Source: Bombyx mori (lineage: Eukaryota > Arthropoda > Insecta > Lepidoptera > Bombycidae). From it: a stretch of DNA of 64,000 bases. The stretch lies in NCBI RefSeq assembly GCF_030269925.1, contig NC_085128.1:16370501-16434500 (forward strand), read 5' to 3'. A program made the position numbers and the translations under genes. Within the stretch, counting starts at the first letter, position 1; every line of letters begins with the position of its first letter. Shown in pieces: positions 55,552-64,000 of the stretch. The notes under the pieces were generated by a model. The model worked only from the letters and a program-made list of their open reading frames with translations. It was not told where the DNA came from and made no database searches.

Positions 55552-55982
55552 GTTTTCGCCGCTTTCGGTGTTGTTTTCGGTTTCAGAATCGTTTGCGACC
55601 ACGAAAACTGTAGAGTATTTAAAACGCTAGAAATAATTAAAATGTAAATAATAAACATTAGATTAAACCACGAAAATGGCTTTAAGTACGACTTAAACTA
55701 GTTTTCGTTGTTAAATAAAATTGAATTTTATAGATTGTGACGTCGAGTATTTATGCAAACTGTACGGATACAGTTAAACACAGAGCCCTGAAACTGCGAT
55801 ACTTTACTTGACAAACATATGTTTTGTATGAAAACTAGCGACATCTTGTAGCGGACGCCCATAAACTCATATGTTGTTAAAGTTAAGGTAATTAATTATT
55901 GTATAACTAAACATAGAAAAAAAATCATACAAGTCTTTATTTGTTATAGAGACAAATTGATTAAAATTTTTTTTAAATGTTA

Positions 55983-56133
55983 ATCGGTTACTGGAGCCCA
56001 TAGACATCCACAACGTAAATGCGCCACCCACCTTGAGATATAAGTACTAAGGTCTCAAGTATAGTCACAATGGCTGCCCCACCCTTCAAACCGAATCGCA
56101 TTACTGCTTCATGGCAGAAATAGGCAGAGCGGC
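55983..56133 (-). mobile_element. Bm1-like SINE fragment
   Basis: Inverted middle part: TTACTGGAGCCCATAGACAT to GCTTCATGGCAGAAATAGG. Confidence 0.8.
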
Positions 56134-56595
56134 ATCAATTTGAGGTTTCTGAAAATGTACAATATCCTTCATTTAAAAATAAAATATAGGATAGGTAATA
56201 TGTTACTGCCATCTACAGGAGCAATGAGAAACTAATCGAAGCGAAGCCGTCTAGTGGCCGACGCCCGTAAACATTTTTGTTGAGTGTTTGAGTTGCTTAT
56301 CTATAATTAATTTATGTGTATTATGGTTAAGCATACATTATGTTATTTGCTGATAACTGTCACAATAACATCGCGTTAAGTATTGTAATCTAAGCTCACG
56401 TGGTTCGCGTCGCATATGTTCAGTAGTAGTTTCCTAAACATCTATCCACTGGGTCAATATGGATATAATAAAGCAATTTTCGGTGTTAAAGGAATAACGT
56501 CGTGTAATAACATAACATTGCATAGTATTTGCCCACAGCAATGATACTGAATGACGACCACGACCACTGACAAGAGTGATACGACAAAGGACAAT

Positions 56596-56794
56596 TTTTT
56601 TATTGCTTAGATAGGTGGGCGAGCTCACAGCCCACCTGGTCTTAAGTGGTTACTGGAGCTCATAGACGTCTACGACGTAAATGCGCCACCCACCATGAGA
56701 CATAAGTTCTAAGGTCTCAAGTATAGTTACAACGGCTTACTGCTTCACACCACCACACCCGCGCGGACTCACAAGAGGTCCTACCACCAGTATT
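56596..56794 (-). mobile_element. Bm1-like SINE with internal deletion
   Basis: Inverted; jumps from GTATAGTTACAACGGC to TTACTGCTTCACACC and on to AAGAGGTCCTACCACCAG. Confidence 0.8.
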
Positions 56795-57014
56795 GAATAC
56801 GCAAATTTCATATATTTCTGTAGTAATGCTGGTGGTAGGAGGTATTCAGCTCGCACCGGTCGATGGAATTACCAGCCTCTCTGTCAAAAAAATAATTCGA
56901 GGTCGCCTTTGCCTAGGGGTGACTTCAGTGATGATATTTTCTTTTTTGTGTTCTTTGCACCTTTTTTTCCCCTACCTAATCGTTGGTAGTCTAAGGGGCT
57001 GTTTCAAATTCGCG

Positions 57015-57152
57015 TGGACCGGTAGGTGAGCTGACGGACTTAACCTGAAAGAATTGCTAACACTAGCTCTAGCAAGAGCAGTGCTTCGCTGAATCTACTA
57101 CCGGATCGGAGTCGCGATCCTCTGAGAAGCCTCGGCGAGAAACTCAGTGGCT
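57015..57152 (+). repeat. Repeat family B fragment
   Basis: CTAGCAAGAGCAGTGCTTCG, ACTACCGGATCGGAG and GGCGAGAAACTCAGTGG. Confidence 0.7.
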
Positions 57153-57248
57153 TCTTCTATTTTTGAGCTTAAACCGCTTAAACGAAATAGTCTCTTACTT
57201 TTCGATATAATGCAATGCACCTTGCGGTCAGAATCTCAATAGACTAAT

Positions 57249-58154
57249 CATCATCATCATCATCATCAGCCTTTATCTGCCCACTGCTGGACATAGGCCT
57301 TCCCCAATGCCTTCCACATAATGCGGTCCTCCGCCTTCCGCATCCAACGACTTCCCGCCGTGCGCACTAAGTCGTCAGTCCACCTGGTTGGAGGACGCCC
57401 CACGCTCCTTGTACCCATCCGTGGCCTCCATTCGAGGACTTTCCTCCCCCACCTGGTGTCGCTGGCTCGACAGATGTGACCGGCCCATTGCCACTTCAGC
57501 CTGCTAGCTTTGAGAGCTATGTCGTCGACTTTGGTTCTCCGTCGAATTTCTTCGTTCCGGACTTTGTCCCTTAGAGAAATACCTAGCATAGCTCTCTCCA
57601 TCGCCCGCTGTGCGACTCTTAACTTATGGGCCAGCCCTGCCGTCAGTGTCCAGGTTTCCGCGCCGTAGGTCATAGCGGGGAGAATGCACTGGTTAAAGAC
57701 TTTTGTCTTCAGGCATTGAGGAATTTGCGAGGTGAGGATTGCACGGAATTCCCCAAATGCCGACCAACCCAGTCGTATGCGTCTCTCAATCTCTGTATTG
57801 AAGTTACCCCGGCCAATCTGGATAGACTGACCGAGGTAGACAAAGTCTTTTACCTCTTCAATGATTGCATTCGAGATGGTAACTTGGCCCGGGACGATTT
57901 TATCATTGAATATGACTTTCGTCTTGTCAAGGTTCATCCGCAGTCCCACGCATCGGGAAGCAGCATTGAGATCGTTGAGCATACGACTGAGGTCCTCCAG
58001 CGATTCCGACATTAAGACTATGTCATCGGAAAATCGAAGGTGTGACATGTACTCTCCGTTGACGTTGATTCCACATGTTTTCCAGTCCAGCGTCTTGAAG
58101 ACATCTTCAAGTGCAGCGGTGAACAGTTTCGGAAATATAACATCTCCCTGTCGG
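57249..58154 (-). mobile_element. 5'-truncated RTE LINE, 906 bp, 10-bp duplication
   Basis: Begins (on plus) with a (CAT)n tail and is flanked by ATAGACTAAT at 57239-57248 and 58155-58164. It carries only the C-terminal RT and thumb. Same family as the pieces at 34540 and 37335. Confidence 0.92.
57266..58048 (-). pseudogene. RTE LINE RT C-terminal fragment
   Basis: 260 codons: MSHLRFSDDIVLMSESLEDL, where FSDD replaces the usual FADD of the RT active site, then YLGQSIQI, TYGAETWTLTAG, the MERAMLGISLRDKVRN thumb and GTRSVGRPPTRWTDDLVRT. Everything before RT motif C is missing, so it is not functional. Confidence 0.87.
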
Positions 58155-58161
58155 ATAGACT

Positions 58162-58224
58162 AATGGCTCATTAGAATAGTACATTGTGCATAAAGTGCAC
58201 AATGTACTATTCTAATGAGCCATT
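58162..58224. repeat. Perfect 29-bp inverted repeat (5-base loop)
   Basis: Left arm AATGGCTCATTAGAATAGTA.. and right arm ..TACTATTCTAATGAGCCATT match at all 29 positions around the loop TAAAG. The left arm overlaps the last three bases of the LINE target duplication. Confidence 0.95.
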
Positions 58225-58257
58225 CTAAAATTCTAAAACATACTATTTTTTCTCCTA

Positions 58258-58345
58258 CCAGGCCGAAAGTTCGTGGAGTACCGAGCCGGGGTCCAGGAGC
58301 GAAGCCCTGGTGGGGGGTAGGGGGGCGGATCCCCCCATTCTCATA
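58258..58345. other. Short GC-rich segment
   Basis: GAGCCGGGGTCCAGGAGCG, CCCTGGTGGGGGGTAGGG and GGCGGATCCCCCC stand out from AT-rich surroundings and form local stems. Possibly the end of an unrecognised repeat. Confidence 0.4.
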
Positions 58346-59027
58346 AAAAAAACTATTTAACTGTTTTTTAATTTTTAAATTAACTAAGTACTACTAATTG
58401 AATAAGAACTGTCTGATGAACTCATCTTTGTTTAATACTTCACTATTAAATTTTATTGCCTTTTGTTTATTTCACTTTTACACTAAACACAATATTGCAA
58501 ATTACCCGAGCACAACAATGGCGGAGAATTTTAGGTGCGTGAGAGCAGACGTAGACACTAACGCGCATGCGCACTTATCAGTACCCAGGAAGGAACAGTT
58601 ACACTTTCTTCCCCGTACAGCGGGAGGAAAACCAAACTTTTAGTTACACAAGACGAATTTCTTCCGACGATGCAGTTGCTATTAAAATCATCTTAAATCA
58701 TTTTTTACAATCTAGTGTAGACTTCAAACATTCACTTTAAATAAATAATTAAAAAGAGATTTTTGCTTAGGAATTCAAACCTGTTCTAATTTTGATATTG
58801 TAGTGGGGTTATTATGGAAACCGTGTGATTATGTCACTAGTGTTATATTAATGCTCTTCCATTTTTCTAAGTACATATCACGGACTAGTTTCAGTTATTA
58901 TCATCGTACCTATAATTTCACTGCACAATAGTTGATCAATAAATTATCCATAAATTCATGGAATGGTGAATCGAAGGAATTAACAAGATTAAATGAGGTG
59001 AAGCGTCACGAAATAGTCAAAGTCTTT

Positions 59028-59268
59028 ACTGGTGGTAGGACGTCTTGTGAGCCCGCGCGGGTAGGTACTACCGCCTTGCCTATTTCTGCCGTGAAGCAGT
59101 AATGCGTTTCGGTTTGTAGGGTAGGGCAGCCGTTGTAACCATACTGAGATCTTAGAACTTATATCTCAAAGTGGGTGGCGCATTTACGTTGCAGATGTCT
59201 ATAGGCTCCAGTAACCACTTAACACCAGGTGGACTGTGAGCTCCTCCACCCATCTAAGCAAAAAAAAA
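59028..59268 (+). mobile_element. Bm1-like SINE
   Basis: TTACTGGTGGTAGGACGTC to AACACCAGGTGGACTGTGAG and an A-rich end. Confidence 0.83.
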
Positions 59269-59619
59269 GAAGAAAAAAAATATATTCATCTTTATCATAA
59301 ATATTAACTTCGAATAGACTGAATGGTTTTTTTTTATAAGTATTAAAACTGCATTTATCGGGTTCAATTGGTTCCGAAAGCTACTTGAAAAAAAAACACA
59401 TTGGGAAGGATGGACCTGACTCATTTATCACATTCAAAATAAGTGCTTTTTTAATCTAAATAATGAACTGAACTTTTCTTTGATGGGATAAATACATCGC
59501 TTCAATGATACTTTCTAATAAGATTATTTTATTGGTAAGAATTGCTATTTTTAGGTAACCTAAGATATTATTATTTATTTGGCTTGGTTGGCTACAACCT
59601 AGTTTAGATTCGTATAATA

Positions 59620-59740
59620 ATGTTTTTTTTTATTGCCCTTGTAGGCAGACGAGCATACGGCCCACCTGATGGTGAGTGGTTACCGTCGCCCATGGACTTC
59701 AGCAATGCCAGGGGCAGAGCCAAGTCACTGCCTACCGAAA
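59620..59740 (-). repeat. LINE family C 3' tail, inverted
   Basis: TTTATTGCCCTTGTAGGCAG, GCCCACCTGATGGTGAGTGG and GCAATGCCAGGGGCAGAGCC. Confidence 0.78.
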
Positions 59741-60459
59741 AAGGCAGCATCTTCCTATTTGGACCTATGTGGATAGAGTCCGTGCTAAGAGCCCCCAAAA
59801 GACTTAACTTCTAAAATAATGCGTACCGAACATTTCCCATGTTAAGCTTTTCACCGGTAAGAAGAATGTCAAATGTATCGAAATATCCCTAACGTCAACG
59901 GAAAAATAACATAAATGAAAAAAATAAGAATATAAAAAACATAATATAAATGAATAAACAAATTAAGAAAAATAGTAATAAAGATAACAAGGAAATGTGA
60001 TATTTTTTTTATAAAACAAAACATTAAAGTTACAGATTAACTTCAACAATTAAAAGTATTCGACAATATTATCAAAGTCCCATACAACTAGAAATTTGAA
60101 TTGTATATCAAAAAACGGTTTTGATATTAGCCCCTCGACGAATTCAGAAAGACTGAATTAACCACAGAGACAGAGTGATAAAATCTTAAATATCAAGGCA
60201 ACAGGAAGTGTTGGCACCGAACTCACAATGGTTATTTAACAGAAATTTATGGTTTAATTCAGTTTACAGGTGAGACTTTTGAAATCATACGATATTATTT
60301 CAAGTATTTTGAAATTGGAGAATCAAGACTATAGTTTGTATTCATACTTGGCTTCCGCTTTAATATTCTATAAATAATATTAAGTAGAAATGTGTAGTAA
60401 CATGGAATGCTGCTTAATAAGCTGGATAATGAAATTGAGGTTGATTTGGTATATTTTTT

Positions 60460-60699
60460 TTGCTTATATGGGTGGACGAGCTCACAACCCTCCTGATGTT
60501 AAGTAGTTACTGGAGCTCATAGACATCTACAACGTAAATGCGCCACCCACCTTGAGATATAAGTTCTAAGGTCTCAGTATAGTTTCAACGGCTGCCCCAA
60601 ACCCTTCAAACCGAAACGCATTACTGCTTCATGGCAGAAATAGGCAGGGTGGTGGTACCTACCCGCGCGTACTCACAAGAGGTCCTACCACCAGTAATC
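60460..60699 (-). mobile_element. Bm1-like SINE, inverted
   Basis: TTGCTTATATGGGTGGACG through GCGCCACCCACCTTGAG to AGAGGTCCTACCACCAGTAA. Confidence 0.83.
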
Positions 60700-61264
60700 G
60701 TTCGAAAACGACAAACAAACAAACGAAAAAACAACAAAATGTATTTAGTGATTTTAATTAATTAAAACAAGAAAGAAATTAAGCTGTAGAACTATCTACG
60801 AGATTATGCAATTCGTGAAAACATGATAAAACGCTTCGGTGATGCATTCTGGTTATTGGATAATCTGGATCGAATAAGAATAAGAATAGTTCGTTTATGC
60901 TTTATTATGTCCGGATACAGAAGCTCGGATCGTAAACAAAGTACGTGTCTCTGTACGAGAATAGCCCGTGGAATGCCGGATATTGCAGCCGACCGCCGTC
61001 GCGATGTAGGCACAGGTAGCCAGGAGTGAGGACTCACAGCATTCTTACACTCGATGCTCTCTAACTGAACGTTTCTCTCCCAGTGTCAGTGCGAATTCAG
61101 CCGACGGTTCGCGCGTACGCATCCGACACACCCGACTTATTACCGCAACGAAATTACACACGAGAAAGAAAAAAAAAACATTAAATTCCAAACGAATTAT
61201 TTTGTGGTTTTCCCGAAGCAGTGGAGTTGTTTCTGATTAAACGTAGAAGTGAATAACTGTAGCG

Positions 61265-61368
61265 ATGAAAGTTTTAACTGTTGGAGACAAAGTTGCTAGT
61301 GTCGGTCGAGAGAATGAGCCCACCGTTGTGGTCGACACGCAAAAGTTAATTAGAGAAGAATTGAACAG
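61265..61368 (+). CDS. DUSP-like exon 1
   Basis: Encodes MKVLTVGDKVASVGRENEP and ends EELNR at a GTGAAT donor. Polar N-terminal extension without a signal peptide. Confidence 0.6.
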
Positions 61369-63848
61369 GTGAATAAAAAATAATTTCCTGTAAAAAAAAT
61401 TAAGCTATTTTTTTATGTTATTCCTTTAAAAGTTAAAAAATATTTAATTTTAATCATTGACGTTTGTGCTGTGTGTGTTTGTACTCAAATATGGAGAAAA
61501 GTGTCTGTCTATTGACTAATCTGTCGTTTCCGCTGTGTGTGTTTGTACTCAAATAGGAAGAAAAGTGTCTATTGACTAATCTGTAAAGCTACTTAAAATA
61601 TGTAATCAAAATATTCATTTTTAAATGAAGATTAATAAGAAAATGGTTGTAAAAGCAAACACAACATTTTGTCTTTCTTACTTTACGATCAGTAGATCCT
61701 GTCAGTTAGACAGGATAGGTTGATATAGGCCTGATTAGTCACTAACTTCTTTAGAAACTCTTGTTACAGGGTTCACCTTAATTACTTCGGGTTTTATATT
61801 ATAATTTTCGTTTAACAATTAATCTATTAAACAATCAATAATTTTATATAAAGCCTCTCAACGTATATTTACTTTAGTTTTATATTTAGCTTACTTTAGC
61901 TTTAGTTTGAAACTTTTGTATTTTCCTTATGAAGTTTGCTATTACCTTGTAGATCACATATTTATTTGAAGTGGCACTCGAAATGTGGTCAACAAATGTA
62001 ATGATTACATTGTTTTGTGTTAACTTTTTTGGTGTTAAGATTTTAGTAAGTGACAGCTAATATTTGCTTATTTTGGAAATACGATTTCATTTCATCAAAT
62101 CTCGTATGAATACGACGGTACCGCCTATTTTTGCCGCAAGCCAACTACGCGTCCTTAGTTGAAGCATTCGTTGCATATATGTATACCTAATTCAGGTTTC
62201 GCCATAACGTCCTCCTGTGAGCACTTGAATCCATGTGGATTGTACGCACGGCTGCTGCTCTCTGGGGTGACATTCATTGGCGTATTAACTATTCTCTAGT
62301 CAGATCGTTAGCTTGACAAAAAAATTCGCCAAAACTGCTTACATCCACGACCGATACCTTGAAAACGATTTTTCTTGAAATTGTTTTTACATAAATTATC
62401 TACGCGCTTTAATAAAACAAGCAAATGTTGACATAAATGAAAATAATCGCTTTTTTAAAATACAATAATAAAATTTACTTTTCGGAGATTCCCGGAGATT
62501 CGGAAGCTTCTCCATCATTGCGTCCAGTTCCTCACAGTTCACATTCGCAGGAATACTGATGCCATTTTATTACTGGTGGTAGGACCTCTTGTGAGTCCGC
62601 ACGGGTAGGTACCACCACCCTGCCTATTCCTGCCGTGAGGCAGTAGTGCGTTTCGGTTTGAAAGGCGGGGCAGCCGTTGTAATTATACTGAGACTTTAAA
62701 ACTTATATCTCAAGGTTGGTGGCGCATTTGCACTGCAGATGTCTATGGGCTCCAGTAACCACTTAACACCAGGTGGGCTGTGACCTCGTCTACCCGTCTA
62801 AGCAATAAAAAAAATTTAAAATACTTGCAAACGGTACAGAATGTCGTATTGTATTCACCCAATAAAATAAATGTGACCTTCATCGTTTTAATTAGGTGCA
62901 TTTTTGGCGAATCATTGACTAGTTGCCTAATAAATTATGCGAGCACAATGGGCATACGTAGGCTGAGTGTCCCGGCTAGATCAGCCCGCCCTGGCACGAA
63001 GCCAGGATGACACAACTTGAAGGAATTTCGTGTTTACGTGCCGCGTTCCGTTTGTTGTACGACAGAATACTTCGATTCTGCAGCGTTCTCGCCTTCTGTT
63101 TACGATGATACGTCTTTATCGATTTCATAAACTTCCCCATTGTTGGCGTGAAGTGTGAAATTTTTTAACTGAACCTTTGATGTTTTGTTTTGATCTATTC
63201 ATTATTAAAACGGATATTGTTTCTCTTTATTCTTAGGATCTTAACAGCTTATTATGCTTTAACGATTTAGCTACTAAGGGCTGTTTTTTTTCCATACCTA
63301 AGCTTATAGCCTTGAGAGGCTATTTCAGCGTAACCTTAACTAGTAGGTGAGCTCACGGGGCTCAAACCGGAGTGATGCTAACACTGACCCTAGCAAGAGC
63401 AGTGCTTCGCATAATCTACCACCGGATCGGAAACGCGACCCACTGAGAAGATCCGGCGAGAAACTCAGTGGGCTATAGGGCTGTAAGTCGTATAGCGTTT
63501 AATCAGAACAAATTTTTATTTTTTAAGGAAACATTGATACGTTCATGGCAATTAAAGGAATGGCATTTCTGGAGTCGGTATTTTAAATTTATGTATTTAA
63601 GCCTTTATTTTGTCAACAGGGGCTGTCCATTGGGCGTGTCGAGGGTCACGAATCTAGTCTACGTGTGTGGAGCTCACGCTCTACCTGGAGCCGTCAGGGT
63701 TTTGCATCCTGGATTGATCGTCAGCGCGGCGCCAGAACTGCCTCCACCGCCCGAAGATTACGTACCGAGGCATTTCGTACCCCTGTTGGACACTCCGAAC
63801 TCAGATATGCTCCCCTATATGGATAGGGTTGCTGACCTTATTAATGAG
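61265..63848 (+). CDS. Probable atypical dual-specificity phosphatase, 5' part
   Basis: Exon 1 61265-61368 and exon 2 63620-63848 join in phase 2 for 111 residues; the gene continues past the window at a GTGAGA donor. Exon 2 reads VSRVTNLVYVCGAHALPGA, then a strand GLIVSAAPELPP, and VPLLDTPNSDMLPYMDRVAD. This matches the N-terminal half of DUSP14/18/21-like phosphatases (I..I...LYI.G, then V.D.P...L..Y.D..AD.I). These remove phosphate from Tyr and Ser/Thr of MAP kinases or other targets. The diagnostic HCxxGxSRS loop must lie in the next exon, so the call is a family inference. The ATG context has G at -3. Confidence 0.7.
61468..61585 (+). repeat. 64-bp-period tandem duplication
   Basis: Two units starting GCTGTGTGTGTTTGTACTC, the second slightly shorter, both ending CTATTGACTAATCTGT. 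Confidence 0.85.
62568..62810 (+). mobile_element. Bm1-like SINE
   Basis: TTACTGGTGGTAGGACCTC to CACCAGGTGGGCTGTGACC and CTAAGCAATAAAAAAA. Confidence 0.85.
63290..63472 (+). repeat. Repeat family B copy
   Basis: Clear copy: GAGGCTATTTCAGCGTAACC, GTAGGTGAGCTCACGGGG, CTACCACCGGATCGGAAACG and GGCGAGAAACTCAGTGGGC. Confidence 0.78.
63620..63848 (+). CDS. DUSP-like exon 2
   Basis: Acceptor TTGTCAACAG; completes an Arg codon, then GCPLGVSRVTNL. Ends ADLINE at a GTGAGA donor, phase 0. Confidence 0.75.
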
Positions 63849-64000
63849 GTGAGAAAAAATTTTGCAACTATTTAGTTCTTAAAAATAAGTTAAGATAAAC
63901 CATTATTACTGAACTACTAGTAAATTTAGATGGACGACACTACTCATTCAATGGGAGATGGTCGACGTTTTCTATGATTAATTGGGAAAACTTAGCTCGA
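63849..64000. other. Start of DUSP-like intron 2
   Basis: Begins with the GTGAGA donor; no further exon is visible before the window ends. Confidence 0.6.

Larger units (their letters stand above)
54197..61264. other. Spacer between P450 and phosphatase genes
   Basis: SINE copies at 54544, 55983, 56596, 59028 and 60460, a second-type SINE at 55296, a family B piece at 57015, a truncated RTE LINE at 57249, a hairpin at 58162 and a LINE C tail at 59620. 58690-59020, 59745-60450 and 60710-61260 have no recognised content. Confidence 0.6.
61369..63619. other. DUSP-like intron 1
   Basis: Contains a 64-base tandem duplication (61468-61585), a SINE (62568-62810) and a family B piece (63290-63472). 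The rest is unremarkable. Confidence 0.65.

Overview
This is eukaryotic nuclear DNA, almost certainly from a moth and most likely Bombyx or a close relative. The genes are split by GT-AG introns. The introns and spacers are AT-rich and carry more than twenty copies of a tRNA-derived SINE of the silkworm Bm1 type, plus tails of RTE-like LINEs, a DD37D mariner, MITEs and LTR-like repeats. There is no operon structure, CRISPR array or other prokaryotic feature. The species call rests on recognising repeat families by eye and was not checked by a search.

Layout. (1) 1-7.7 kb, plus strand: the last four coding exons of a MAP-kinase-interacting kinase (Mnk/Lk6), recognised by its DFD motif; the start lies upstream of the window. 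(2) 7.7-10.3 kb: spacer ending in a candidate TATA promoter. (3) 10.3-41.4 kb, plus strand: a complete Sec24A/B-type COPII cargo-adaptor gene. I could join all 15 coding exons in phase to give 1,170 residues. Its introns hold most of the mobile elements. (4) 41.4-47.5 kb: repeats and quiet AT-rich DNA. (5) 47.57-48.81 kb, minus strand: a small two-exon gene resembling the UPF0728 (human C10orf53) family, with a cysteine-containing C-terminal extension. (6) 51.86-54.2 kb, plus strand: a complete two-exon CYP6-like cytochrome P450 (508 residues) with a TATA/Inr-like promoter. (7) 54.2-61.2 kb: repeats, including a 5'-truncated RTE LINE next to a perfect 29-bp hairpin. (8) 61.27 kb to the window end, plus strand: the first two coding exons of a probable atypical dual-specificity phosphatase; its catalytic loop lies beyond the window.

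The genes have unrelated roles (translation signalling, ER export, detoxification, phosphatase signalling), so this looks like an ordinary gene neighbourhood. The most interesting material is structural. Repeat edges crowd against many Sec24 3' splice sites. Intron 9 contains a 2.5-kb inverted repeat. Several insertions are nested and dated by exact target duplications. A SINE and a LINE family share the same 3' tail. I did not find a convincing new multi-gene system.
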